From CAYVWB01 sp964455395 (GTDB taxonomy: Bacteria; Desulfobacterota; Desulfovibrionia; Desulfovibrionales; Desulfovibrionaceae), in the NCBI GenBank assembly GCA_964455395.1, contig CAYVWB010000015.1, forward strand, positions 1 to 64,000: a stretch of DNA of 64,000 nt, in the 5' to 3' direction. How positions within the stretch are numbered: position 1 is the stretch's first letter; every line of letters begins with the position of its first letter. The translations under genes and the position numbers were made by a program. The notes below the pieces were generated by a model. That model was not told the origin of the DNA and searched no databases. It saw nothing but the letters and a program-made list of their open reading frames with translations. This document shows, one piece after another, positions 36,212 to 44,304 of this stretch.

Positions 36212-37282
36212 TCAGCGCAAGGCCTGGAGAATCGCTTCCATCACTTCCGGGGACGGCAAGGAGGTGACGGCTTCGATGCGCTGGGGCAGACCGATCTCCT
36301 GCAGGATGGCGGCGTCCCCCACGAAGCCGGGGGTGGCGGCGCGGAACCCGTAGCGTTCCCACGCTATTTCCTGCACATCCGGATCCTGCAACGCTTCCAG
36401 CAGGGTTTCACCCACGTCCGTGAGCGCGATGAAGGGGTGCTCGCTCCACACGGTGGGTTCCGGCACGAGCACCCGCGTCTCTTCCTTGATGCGCTGCTGG
36501 AAATCCGGGTTGTTGCGATAGAACTCGATGATGAGGCTTTCATACGCGGCGATGACAGGGTAGCTCCCCTGCCCTTGCTGGAGGTACTTGTTGAACAGGA
36601 TGCCCGTGGAGTTCTCCAGGTAGCCGAGGGCTTCGAAGTACGTGGTCAAACGGGGCAACAATGCAGGCAAATCCTCCATGGTGGGCACGCGGCCGTCGTT
36701 GAGGACCACGGCGAGGAGCCCGGCGAGCAGGAAGCCGCTGTTGGACTTGGTGGGATCCGTGGGATGCGCGGCGACTTGGCCGTGCTGTCGGGGCAAACCG
36801 AGTTCGCGCCAGGGCTTGCCTTCGATGGCCAGCTCGAAGAGACGGTCGCACCGCGCCACGTGGACGCCGTCCGGCCCCTCCTCCACCGCCCCGGCGTCCA
36901 CGAGCGCCTGGGTTATTTCCGGCCAGGAGTAGAAGAGGATGGGCGTGTTGAAGATGTTCGCCATCTTGAAGGCCGTATCCGGGTAGCGACTCTTGACCAC
37001 GATGGCCGCCAGCTCGCTGGAGGGCCACAAGCCGTCCACGCCGGAGTGGTCCACGCCGGCCATCTCCAGGCTGCCCATTTTCTTGCCGTCCACGGTGAGG
37101 TTCCAGCGGTCTTTGAGGAGCTGCTGGAATTGCGGATCGTTGAGGAGGCCGCGTTTCTCCGAGCCGTAGTAGACGTGCGCCACGGCTGCAGGCTGGCCGC
37201 CGTTCTGCAGGAACGTGGCCGCCAGCACCACGGCCAAGGCGAGGAGCACTGCGCCGCCGCCAACAAGTTGCTTCGTATTCAT
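36212..37282 (-). CDS. Membrane-anchored solute-binding-like protein
   Basis: A 356-residue exported protein. One N-terminal hydrophobic helix without a lipobox (VGGGAVLLALAVVLAATFL) can act as anchor or signal peptide. The rest resembles a periplasmic extracellular solute-binding protein: HVYYGSEKRGLLNDPQFQQL, MGSLEMAGVDHSGVDGLWPS, KSNSGFLLAGLLA and YPVIAAYESLIIEFYR. The ligand is unknown. No ABC permease or ATPase gene is near, so a transport role is doubtful; with the VWA lipoprotein, XpaC and TelA it more likely belongs to an envelope sensing or stress complex. The start lies 5 bp after the xpaC stop. Confidence 0.7.
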   Translation of the reverse strand: MNTKQLVGGGAVLLALAVVLAATFLQNGGQPAAVAHVYYGSEKRGLLNDPQFQQLLKDRWNLTVDGKKMGSLEMAGVDHSGVDGLWPSSELAAIVVKSRYPDTAFKMANIFNTPILFYSWPEITQALVDAGAVEEGPDGVHVARCDRLFELAIEGKPWRELGLPRQHGQVAAHPTDPTKSNSGFLLAGLLAVVLNDGRVPTMEDLPALLPRLTTYFEALGYLENSTGILFNKYLQQGQGSYPVIAAYESLIIEFYRNNPDFQQRIKEETRVLVPEPTVWSEHPFIALTDVGETLLEALQDPDVQEIAWERYGFRAATPGFVGDAAILQEIGLPQRIEAVTSLPSPEVMEAILQALR

Positions 37283-37287
37283 GCGGA

Positions 37288-37911
37288 TTACTTCCCTATT
37301 TCGGCGACGTCCATCATTCGGGTCATGACGCGGCCCAGCCGCCCCAGCTCCACGACGTCATTTTCCAGATAATTCTTGTAGCCTTGCGCGAAGGCCTCCT
37401 CTGCTTTGCTCAAGGCGTCCAGAAACGCCTTGTCCTCGCCGCGCTCACGCAGCAGCTCCCGGCCTTCCGGCGTGGCGGCCAACCGGGCGTATCGTTCCGC
37501 CATGGGCAACAGCTTCTCCAGATAGAGAATGAACCGGCTGGACTTGCGCAAGTCGCCGGGGTCGTCCTTGAAGTTGTCCAGCACACGGTCTGCCAGGTCC
37601 GCCAAGGAACGCAGCAGGCGGCTTGCTTCCTTGTCCGGCGTGTCGGCTGCAGCGGCGCGGATGCGCTGCACCAGGTCCCGACTGGCGTCCGCGCGCACTT
37701 CAGCGTCCAGCATGGTGAGCCCCGAGGACTGCCGACGGATGCGCTCATCCATGCCGCCGCGTCCGAAGATGTACAGCCCTGCGCCCAGCAACAACCCTGC
37801 GGGGACGCCTATCCACACCGGCAGATTCAAGACGAAATGGCACAGCAGCATGGCCGCAGCGGCTGTCACCCCCGCCACCATGAAGGCGTTCTGGTAGCAC
37901 CATTGCAGCAT
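37288..37911 (-). CDS. xpaC: XpaC-like membrane protein
   Basis: A 207-residue protein of the family named after hydrolysis of 5-bromo-4-chloroindolyl phosphate (XpaC). Two adjacent N-terminal helices (FMVAGVTAAAAMLLCHFVL and IGVPAGLLLGAGLYIFG) anchor it; the rest is a long helical cytoplasmic domain with DRVLDNFKDDPGDLRKSSRF and FILYLEKLLPMAERYARLAA. Whether these proteins are enzymes is unproven. The ATG directly follows the stop codon of the VWA lipoprotein gene (TAGATG), so the two are translationally coupled. Pairing with telA is conserved in other bacteria. Confidence 0.78.
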   Translation of the reverse strand: MLQWCYQNAFMVAGVTAAAAMLLCHFVLNLPVWIGVPAGLLLGAGLYIFGRGGMDERIRRQSSGLTMLDAEVRADASRDLVQRIRAAAADTPDKEASRLLRSLADLADRVLDNFKDDPGDLRKSSRFILYLEKLLPMAERYARLAATPEGRELLRERGEDKAFLDALSKAEEAFAQGYKNYLENDVVELGRLGRVMTRMMDVAEIGK

Positions 37912-39552
37912 CTAGTTGTATCCCTTGGCTTTGCGGAATGCCTGCGCCAAGCCGTGGCTGGAGTCGAAGACGCGGCCGGCGCCCATGGTGGTGAGCTCTG
38001 AAAGCTGCTGCGGATCCGCCTTGCCAAAAGTGATGGCGAAGATGGGCGGCCGGGGGAGTTGGCTGAGCATCTCCAAACGGGAGCTCACCATGACCGGCTC
38101 GCCGAGATTGGAGCGACCGTCCGTCATCAACACGATGGAGACGAGTTTGCCCCGCGCAAGCTCGGCGTTGGACTCCATGAAATCCAGCGCGCGCACCACG
38201 GCGTCGTAAATGTTGGTCTTGCCGCCGGGCTGCAGCTGCGCCACTTCCTCGGCCAGGCGCTCCATCTCCCCGGGGCCCTGCGCCCAGCGGGGGTCATACG
38301 CGTGTGAAGAAAACGGGATGACCGCCACCACGTCCTCCGGGGTGGACTGCAGCAGATATTCCTGCGCCAGCTCTTGTCGCAACAATCCGTAAAGCGCCTG
38401 CTTGGCTTCCTCCAGACCCGCGCCCTGCATGGAGCCGGAGACATCGATACAGAACACCGTGAAAGAGGGCTTGCGCACTGCGCCCTGGTAGAGCGCCAAG
38501 GCGTGTTCGATGACGTCGCCTTTGGGCAAGGGCGCAGGCGAGATGGTGAGCGTGGTGTCGAACCCCTGCGAAGGCGGGAAGACGGCTTCGTTCAAAGGCA
38601 TGGTCAGCCCAAGCACGCCGGTGCGGAACCCACGGGCGGCGATCTCCTGCTGCACGGGCTCGGAGAGGAGGTAATCCCGCAGACCGATGAAACGCTCCTG
38701 CATGGCGGGGTCGTTGGTGGAATTGACATACCCCAGGGTCTGGTCCGCCACGGCGAGGCCGTCCACGGGGTAGATGACGAAGAGAGGCTCCTTGCCTTGC
38801 GCCTGGAGGGCTGCGTTCACCTCCACGATCATGGCTTCATAGTTGAAGAGGCCGTCCACCTGGTCGTACATGGTGGGAAAAGCCTCGGCCAGCCAGCCGG
38901 AGCTGCCTGAGGAGCGCTCTTGCCCCCGGAGCAGGGCCATGATGCGCTGCTGCAGTTCCGGGGAGTCCAAATCCTCGCTGGTCAGCGCTGTGTCCTTGCC
39001 CACCAGAGCCGTGAGCATGCCCAGATACGCGGCGGCGCCGGAGTTGGACTGGGTGGCGCTGGTCATGGCGAACGTCAACTCGCCGCGCTGGACAGCGGGG
39101 AGGATGTCTTCGCGGATGGTGACGTCCTTGCGGCCTTTCCAGCCCAGCGCTTCCGCCTTGGACGTCTTCAAGGCGAAAACGATGGGCGTGCGCATGATGG
39201 CGGCTTCGTCGCTGACGAGCCGGTTCACGTCGCCCAGACGAATCCACAAGCTGGAGGCCGGCAGCACGGCGTTGGGCAGGATGGTGTTGTCCGCATCGCG
39301 GCCGGCGCGCAGCATCCGCATCTGATCCACGGAGCCCATGTAGCGCACGTTGATGGTGAAGCCGTTGTCTTCCGCGTAATCCTTGATGATGTCCTCGATG
39401 GCCTTGGACTCCGAGCCCGCCACCAGTTCCATGGCGGGGCCCTCCGGATTGGAGCAGCCTTGCAGCAGCAACCCCGCCGCCGTCGAGAAAGCCGCCGCGA
39501 GGAGCAGAAAGACGGCGAAGGAGGGAAAACCAAGTCTCTGGAGCATGTGCAT
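37912..39552 (-). CDS. Lipoprotein fusing a solute-binding domain to a von Willebrand A domain
   Basis: A 546-residue outer-surface or periplasmic lipoprotein. The signal peptide ends in LLLQGC, with Cys33 lipidated. Residues 40-330 read as an extracellular solute-binding domain (MELVAGSESKAIEDIIKDYA, TFAMTSATQSNSGAAAYLGM). Residues 360-546 form a VWA domain with a complete metal-binding MIDAS: DVSGS at 370-374, a Thr in GGKTNIYDAV and an Asp in LMTDGRSN. VWA domains bind partner proteins through a metal ion, so a ligand-controlled adhesion or assembly switch is plausible. First gene of a four-gene operon with xpaC, a second solute-binding-like protein and telA. GGAG precedes the start. The fusion is unusual, and no transporter genes are present. 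Confidence 0.85.
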   Translation of the reverse strand: MHMLQRLGFPSFAVFLLLAAAFSTAAGLLLQGCSNPEGPAMELVAGSESKAIEDIIKDYAEDNGFTINVRYMGSVDQMRMLRAGRDADNTILPNAVLPASSLWIRLGDVNRLVSDEAAIMRTPIVFALKTSKAEALGWKGRKDVTIREDILPAVQRGELTFAMTSATQSNSGAAAYLGMLTALVGKDTALTSEDLDSPELQQRIMALLRGQERSSGSSGWLAEAFPTMYDQVDGLFNYEAMIVEVNAALQAQGKEPLFVIYPVDGLAVADQTLGYVNSTNDPAMQERFIGLRDYLLSEPVQQEIAARGFRTGVLGLTMPLNEAVFPPSQGFDTTLTISPAPLPKGDVIEHALALYQGAVRKPSFTVFCIDVSGSMQGAGLEEAKQALYGLLRQELAQEYLLQSTPEDVVAVIPFSSHAYDPRWAQGPGEMERLAEEVAQLQPGGKTNIYDAVVRALDFMESNAELARGKLVSIVLMTDGRSNLGEPVMVSSRLEMLSQLPRPPIFAITFGKADPQQLSELTTMGAGRVFDSSHGLAQAFRKAKGYN

Positions 39553-40315
39553 GTCGATCTCCGTGGTCCGTGGCTATGCAGTAAGCGCGCCTATGCGGCT
39601 GCCGGGGCGCTCATGTGGTTGAAGACGCGTCCGGGCCCGGAGTCTTCCCCCCGTCCGGAGGGTGCGGAGCGCTCGCCGGTTCTCCGCCTCCGCTGGAAAC
39701 GTCCCGTTCCTGATCTGTTGACGCGGCCTCGGGTAACGCCTCTCTGGGACAGTCCGACCGGAGCGCGCTGCCGGAGCCGACACGAAAGCGTCCCGCCCTT
39801 GTCTGCGCTCCAATGCCTCCGACCGGTCCTGATGGCGTCGCACGCCGTCTTTCTCGCCAGCCGTCGACTCGTCTGCGCAGCGCTGACGGCGGCAGGCCAT
39901 GGCGCCTGCACGTTCCGGAAATAACCGGGAAATTTCCGGGAGTTCGCCGGACGCCGCAAGAAAACGCCAAAAAAGCGCCATGGGGATGACAAAGGCCCGA
40001 GCCCCTTCGCCATCCTCCGCGCATCCTACACCAAATACCTGCTCTGGGGAAGAAGCGACCCCATGCGATTGTGCAAGACTTCGGGTAGGCGCGCCAACCC
40101 TGCGCCAACCCTGCCCCGGGGGGGGGGAGACCCGGCCACGGACTTCGCCATGCCGCGCAACGCGAGGCAGACACGGCGCGCAGACATGGCCCGCAGACAT
40201 GGCCAGTGTCGCGCAACGCGAAGACGCATGACGCATCCCCACGACAAGAACGCCGCCTGCCCCCTCCAGCGCATGTCACGCCGGGGGACGCCTCACACGC
40301 ACGCCGGCCCCGAGG
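39553..40315. other. 763-bp stretch without a supported gene
   Basis: Several open frames cross this GC-rich stretch on both strands, but all have biased, Arg- and Cys-rich composition and none has a credible ribosome-binding site or family similarity. It should contain the promoter of the minus-strand operon starting at 39552. A 13-bp direct tandem repeat (cgcagacatggcc at 40179-40191 and 40192-40204) lies between longer similar arms containing gcgcaacgcga. Nothing else is seen. Confidence 0.6.
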
Positions 40316-40933
40316 TCATGGCGACGTGCGGTCGCGTTCCTCGATGACGACGCCGTTGGTCTTGAAGGAGATGCCCTGGGCGGACCGCGTGGAGATCATC
40401 ACCACCTCCACAAGCGGCGCCGGCAGGGCCTCCTCGGCTTCCCAGTAGACCATGAAGTTCGCGCCGGACCCCCCAGCGTCGTCCTTCTCGTCCACCAGAT
40501 ACTCCCAGGTGGCCAAAGGCGCCAGGGTGATCGGCGTGGCGAGCGCCTCCCGCGCCAGCCGGCCGGCGTCGTCGTGATACTGCACGGCGGTCACCGTGAG
40601 CGGCAACGTCGGCGAAACATTGCGCACCGAGAGCAACACCGTGAGCCCGAAGGAACGGTTCAGCGCCCCCTGGTAGACGTGGGAATACGCCGGCGCGTAG
40701 ACTGTCTGCCCCTTGGAAAGAGGCCGCAACGCCTGCGCGGGCGCAAGCCACCAGAACTGAGTCAGGACCTGAACCAGGACCAGAACCAGAAAAAGCGCCA
40801 GGCCCCGCTTCAACGCAAGACGCAGGGACTCCGGAATGCGCATCGTCGGGACAGGTCGGGCCGGCCCCCTCTGCCCGGGGGGCGCCCAAGAAAGACGCAG
40901 AAACGCACGGCGGTGAAGGAACGAACGCGGCAT
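40316..40933 (-). CDS. DUF3124 family exported protein
   Basis: A 205-residue protein. After a basic N-terminal stretch, one strong hydrophobic segment (LALFLVLVLVQVLTQFWWL, about residues 43-61) anchors or exports it. The remainder is the DUF3124 domain: SFGLTVLLSVRNVSPTLPLT, AVQYHDDAGRLAREALATPI, ATWEYLVDEKDDAGGSGANF and VEVVMISTRSAQGISF. Function of the family is unknown. ATG at 40933 has a perfect AGGAGG; the ATG at 40843 (MRIPES) would give a more usual signal length but has no such site. It lies 142 bp downstream of a tiny gene on the same strand. Confidence 0.8.
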   Translation of the reverse strand: MPRSFLHRRAFLRLSWAPPGQRGPARPVPTMRIPESLRLALKRGLALFLVLVLVQVLTQFWWLAPAQALRPLSKGQTVYAPAYSHVYQGALNRSFGLTVLLSVRNVSPTLPLTVTAVQYHDDAGRLAREALATPITLAPLATWEYLVDEKDDAGGSGANFMVYWEAEEALPAPLVEVVMISTRSAQGISFKTNGVVIEERDRTSP

Positions 40934-41075
40934 GGTGCAAACCTCCTGCAATGCGCGGCCCTCATGTGGCGCAGGGCTGCCGTGAAGCACCCTACCCCCT
41001 TCGTCCGCACAGGGCAATCAGCCGGAATGCCCAAGCGGACGGCAAAGGACGCGCCATCCGCTCCCGATGGCGTCG

Positions 41076-41222
41076 TCACGGGACGTTCTCACGCCGTGCG
41101 CTCCCTGTTCGCCGCATGCGTCGCAGGCAGCCCGTGGCGGCTTCGCTGGCCATCAACAGCACGGCGAGCGCGAGGACGAGGAGGAAGCGACCGTGCAGCG
41201 GCGAAGACATACCTGTGTTCAT
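41076..41222 (-). CDS. Tiny membrane or lipoprotein-like peptide, 48 residues
   Basis: A possible small gene: MNTGMSSPLHGRFLLVLALA, then VLLMASEAATGC and a basic tail with four Arg. It has one hydrophobic helix and a Cys in a loose lipobox context (AATGC). A GGAGG site at the right distance supports translation from ATG at 41222. It reads in the direction of the DUF3124 gene 142 bp downstream. I know no family for it; a leader peptide or a small envelope protein are both possible. Confidence 0.4.
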   Translation of the reverse strand: MNTGMSSPLHGRFLLVLALAVLLMASEAATGCLRRMRRTGSARRENVP

Positions 41223-41375
41223 GAACGGACCTCCGGAATCGATGGGTGTACGGCCAGGGAACGGCCAGGAAACGGGGGCGGAGCCACTGCCTGCAGCACA
41301 CCCCAAGGCTGTGGCGCTGACGTGCAGAGACAATGGAATATCCGCGCAGACAATGTAGAAAATTGTCAAAGCAGG

Positions 41376-41394
41376 TTGTGACAGTTTGTCAAAA
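41376..41394. promoter_or_regulatory. Possible operator dyad upstream of the pyrimidine operon
   Basis: The sequence ttgtgaca-gtt-tgtcaaaa is an inverted repeat matching in seven of eight positions per half-site. Another attgtcaaa (41362-41370) lies just before it. The site is 60-80 bp upstream of the likely sigma-54 promoter, a usual distance for an activator or for a repressor acting on one. Confidence 0.4.
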
Positions 41395-41454
41395 TTGTTA
41401 TCGGCCATTTGTCTGTCCAAATTCCAACTGACTCAAATCGCGTGCTTTTTCCTG

Positions 41455-41471
41455 TTGGAACGCAATTTGCC
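41455..41471 (+). promoter_or_regulatory. Sigma-54 promoter of the pyrimidine catabolic operon
   Basis: TTGGAACGCAATTTGCC has GG at 41457-41458 and GC at 41469-41470, with exactly ten bases between them, and matches most of the consensus TTGGCACGNNNNTTGCW. It lies 78 bp before the first start codon of the operon. Sigma-54 control fits genes for use of an alternative nitrogen source. Confidence 0.72.
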
Positions 41472-41548
41472 AGACGCCGTGTTTTCAGCCCACCGCACAC
41501 GGACGTCCCGGCCCAGGCCCCGGCGCGTCATCTTTTCGGGAGGTATCG

Positions 41549-42925
41549 ATGGAGTTCGACAGCGTAATCAAAGGCGGGGTGGTCATCACCGCTTCGGAGA
41601 CCTATGCGGCGGACATCGCCGTGAAAGACGGCGTCATCGCAGCCATCGGCCACGGCTTCACCGCGCCCACCACCATCGACGCCACGGACAAGCTCGTGCT
41701 GCCTGGCGCCGTGGACACCCACACCCACCTGGAGATGCCCTTCGGCGGCACGGTCTCCAAGGACGACTTCGAGACCGGGACCATCGCCGCGGCTTTTGGC
41801 GGCACGACATCCGTGGTGGATTTCTGCATCCAGGGGAAAGGGCAGTCCCTGCAGGAAGCCGCGGACGTCTGGCACGGCAAGGCCGAGGGCAAAGCCGTCA
41901 TCGACTACGGGTTCCACATCGCCATCACGGACATGACGGACGACGTCCTCGCCGAGATGAAGACCATGATCGAGAAGGGGTACTCCTCCTTCAAGGTGTT
42001 CATGGTGTACGACTTCCGCGTCTCGGACCAGGTGTTCATCCAAGCCCTGGAAGCCGCCAAGGAGCACGGCGGACTGGTGTGCGTACATGCGGAAAACTCC
42101 GACGCGGTGGACCACCTGGTGGCCCGGCATCTGGCCGCGGGGCTCACGGAGCCAAAACACCACGCGCTGTCCCGGCCGCCACTGGTGGAGGGCGAAGCCA
42201 CGGCGCGGGCGTGCAAGCTGGCGCAGCTTACCGGCGGGCCCCTCTTCGTGGTGCACCTCACCTGCATGGAGGCCTTGGAGGAAGTGGTCCGCGCGCGCGA
42301 CGCCGGCGCTCGCGTCATGGCGGAGACCTGTCCCCAGTACCTGCTCCTTTCCACGGACAACTACGACGAGCCGGACTTCGGCGGAGCCAAATACGTCATG
42401 AGCCCGCCCCTGCGGCCCAAGGAACACCAAGCCCCCCTCTGGAAGGCCCTTGCTCGCGGCGACCTCGTCAGCGTGGCCACAGACCACTGCCCCTTCGACT
42501 TCAAGGGACAAAAGGAAATGGGCCGCGGGAACTTCACCAAGATCCCCAACGGCGCGCCCGGTCTGGAGCCCCGTCTGGCGCTCATGCACGAATACGGCGT
42601 GAACGCGGGCCGCTTCGACATGAACGCTCTGGTGGCCCTCTGCTGCACCAACCCGGCCAAGGCCTTCGGCCTCTACCCCCGAAAGGGCGTGCTGGCCGTG
42701 GGCGCAGACGCGGACATCGTGGTCTTCGACCCCTTCAAGGCCGTGACGCTTTCCACCGAGACGCTGCACGAGAACGTGGACTTCACCCCCTACGAGGGCT
42801 GGCCGGTGACAGGCTTCCCCGTCATGACCATGTCCCGCGGGGAAGTGATCTGCCAGGACGGCGAACTGCGCGCCAAACCCGGCCGGGGCCGATTCATCAA
42901 AAGGGATGCGCCCATCTTCCTGTAA
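41549..42925 (+). CDS. hydA: Dihydropyrimidinase / hydantoinase
   Basis: Opens the ring of 5,6-dihydrouracil (or a hydantoin) to N-carbamoyl-beta-alanine. The 458-residue amidohydrolase has all ligands of the binuclear zinc site: His58 and His60 in DTHTHLEM, carboxylated Lys149 in SSFKVFM, His180 in CVHAEN, His236 in VVHLTC and Asp312 in ATDHCPF. Substrate-site Tyr154 is present. Length and order match D-hydantoinase and DHPase. GGGAGG precedes the start. First gene of the operon; PreA, CodA and the permease further on favour dihydrouracil as substrate. The next gene is ygeY-like, a pairing also seen with hyuA in E. coli. Confidence 0.93.
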   Translation: MEFDSVIKGGVVITASETYAADIAVKDGVIAAIGHGFTAPTTIDATDKLVLPGAVDTHTHLEMPFGGTVSKDDFETGTIAAAFGGTTSVVDFCIQGKGQSLQEAADVWHGKAEGKAVIDYGFHIAITDMTDDVLAEMKTMIEKGYSSFKVFMVYDFRVSDQVFIQALEAAKEHGGLVCVHAENSDAVDHLVARHLAAGLTEPKHHALSRPPLVEGEATARACKLAQLTGGPLFVVHLTCMEALEEVVRARDAGARVMAETCPQYLLLSTDNYDEPDFGGAKYVMSPPLRPKEHQAPLWKALARGDLVSVATDHCPFDFKGQKEMGRGNFTKIPNGAPGLEPRLALMHEYGVNAGRFDMNALVALCCTNPAKAFGLYPRKGVLAVGADADIVVFDPFKAVTLSTETLHENVDFTPYEGWPVTGFPVMTMSRGEVICQDGELRAKPGRGRFIKRDAPIFL

Positions 42926-42991
42926 TCGACAGCAACGCGGCGCATGGGAGCGGCGTTCGCTCCCGACATGCCGCGACAAGAAGGATACTGC

Positions 42992-44212
42992 ATGTACGAC
43001 AAGTTGAACGCCATGGCCGAGGACCTCCGCGACGACGTGGTCGGATTCGCGCAAACGCTGATCCGGACGCCCTCCATGTCCGGCGAGGAAGGCGAGTTGG
43101 CCCAGCTCACCATGGACCGCATGGAAGCCCTGGGTTACGACGAGATCTTCCGCGACGACCTGGGCAACGTGGTGGGGATTATCAAAGGCGAGGGCTCCGG
43201 GCCCAATGTCATGTACAACTCCCACATGGACCACGTGGCGCCCGGCGAGGAAGCCAACTGGACGCACCCCCCCTACGGCGGCGTCCTTGATGGCGGGTAC
43301 GTGCACGGCCGCGCCGCCAGCGACGTGAAATCCGGCATGGCCTCGCAGATCTACGCGGGCCATCTCATCAAGCAATCGGGCATGCAGCTCAAGGGCGACT
43401 TCATCTACACCGGCGTGGTGCAGGAAGAGCCTGCCGAGATGTTCGGCATGCGCCACCTCATGGACAAGACCTTCAAGGAACGCGGCATCACCTTCGACGT
43501 GATGATCTCCTCCGAAGCCACCTCCATGAATCTCTACCTCGGCCATCGGGGCCGCGCCGAGCTCCAGGTGAACACATACGGCCGCACCAGCCACGGCTCT
43601 GCGCCGTGGCTCGGCGTCAACGCAGTCTACAAGATGCTCCCCGTCATCGAGGAAGTGCAGGCGCTCTACGACACCTTGCCCGACGACGACTTTCTGGGCC
43701 GCGGCACCATTGCGTTGACCATCATCAACTGCTCGCCGGGCGCGCTCTCCATCATCCCGGACAAATGCACCGTCAGCCTGGACCGGCGGCTGGTGCGCGG
43801 CGAAAAACGCGAGGACTTCATCGGCCAGATCCAGGCCATTCTGGACAAACGCGCCGCCGCCGACCCGGAGTTCAAAGGCGACGTCACCATCCGCACCGTC
43901 ACGGAGACCTCCTACACGGGGATCAGCGCGCCGTGCGAGAAGTACATGCACCCCTGGGCCCTGGAAAAGGACGACCCCATGGTGCTGCAGTGCGTGGAAG
44001 CGCTCCACGCCGTGGGTCAGCAGCCCGGCTTCGGGCGGTGGGACTTCGGCACGGACGCAAGCTACGTCACGGGCGTCATGGGCATTCCCTCCATCGGGTA
44101 CTCCCCCATGGAAGAGCAATACGCGCACACCCCGGAAGACCGCTGCAGCGTGGACAACATCGTGAAGGCCACGGCCGGCAACGCGGCCATCGCCTACAAG
44201 ATCGCGGGTTGA
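42992..44212 (+). CDS. M20 family metallohydrolase, YgeY-like
   Basis: A 406-residue zinc amidohydrolase or peptidase. The M20 layout is visible: NSHMDHVAPGEE with the first metal His and catalytic Asp, HGRAASDVKSGMASQIYA with the bridging Asp, VVQEEPAEMFG with the catalytic Glu pair, the dimerisation domain GRTSHGSAPWLGVNAVYKML, and TDASYVTGVMGIPSIGYSP near the end. Closest in feel to YgeY, whose reaction is unsettled. In this operon the missing step is hydrolysis of N-carbamoyl-beta-alanine, a reaction that M20 relatives (such as HyuC-type carbamoylases) catalyse, so that is my inference. AAGGA precedes ATG 42992. Confidence 0.85.
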   Translation: MYDKLNAMAEDLRDDVVGFAQTLIRTPSMSGEEGELAQLTMDRMEALGYDEIFRDDLGNVVGIIKGEGSGPNVMYNSHMDHVAPGEEANWTHPPYGGVLDGGYVHGRAASDVKSGMASQIYAGHLIKQSGMQLKGDFIYTGVVQEEPAEMFGMRHLMDKTFKERGITFDVMISSEATSMNLYLGHRGRAELQVNTYGRTSHGSAPWLGVNAVYKMLPVIEEVQALYDTLPDDDFLGRGTIALTIINCSPGALSIIPDKCTVSLDRRLVRGEKREDFIGQIQAILDKRAAADPEFKGDVTIRTVTETSYTGISAPCEKYMHPWALEKDDPMVLQCVEALHAVGQQPGFGRWDFGTDASYVTGVMGIPSIGYSPMEEQYAHTPEDRCSVDNIVKATAGNAAIAYKIAG

Positions 44213-44304
44213 CACGCACGCACGAAGGTCCGGACTGCAGGCGTCGGCGCGCCGCCTCGACTTGCCGCCGCCCACCAATCTCTCACGCAAAGGAACACGC
44301 TCCC

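Noticed and set aside
39574..40279. Overlapping open frames of about 220 codons on the minus strand
   Set aside because: Several frames are open over the same bases, with Arg-, Gly- and Cys-rich translation and no similarity or start signals.
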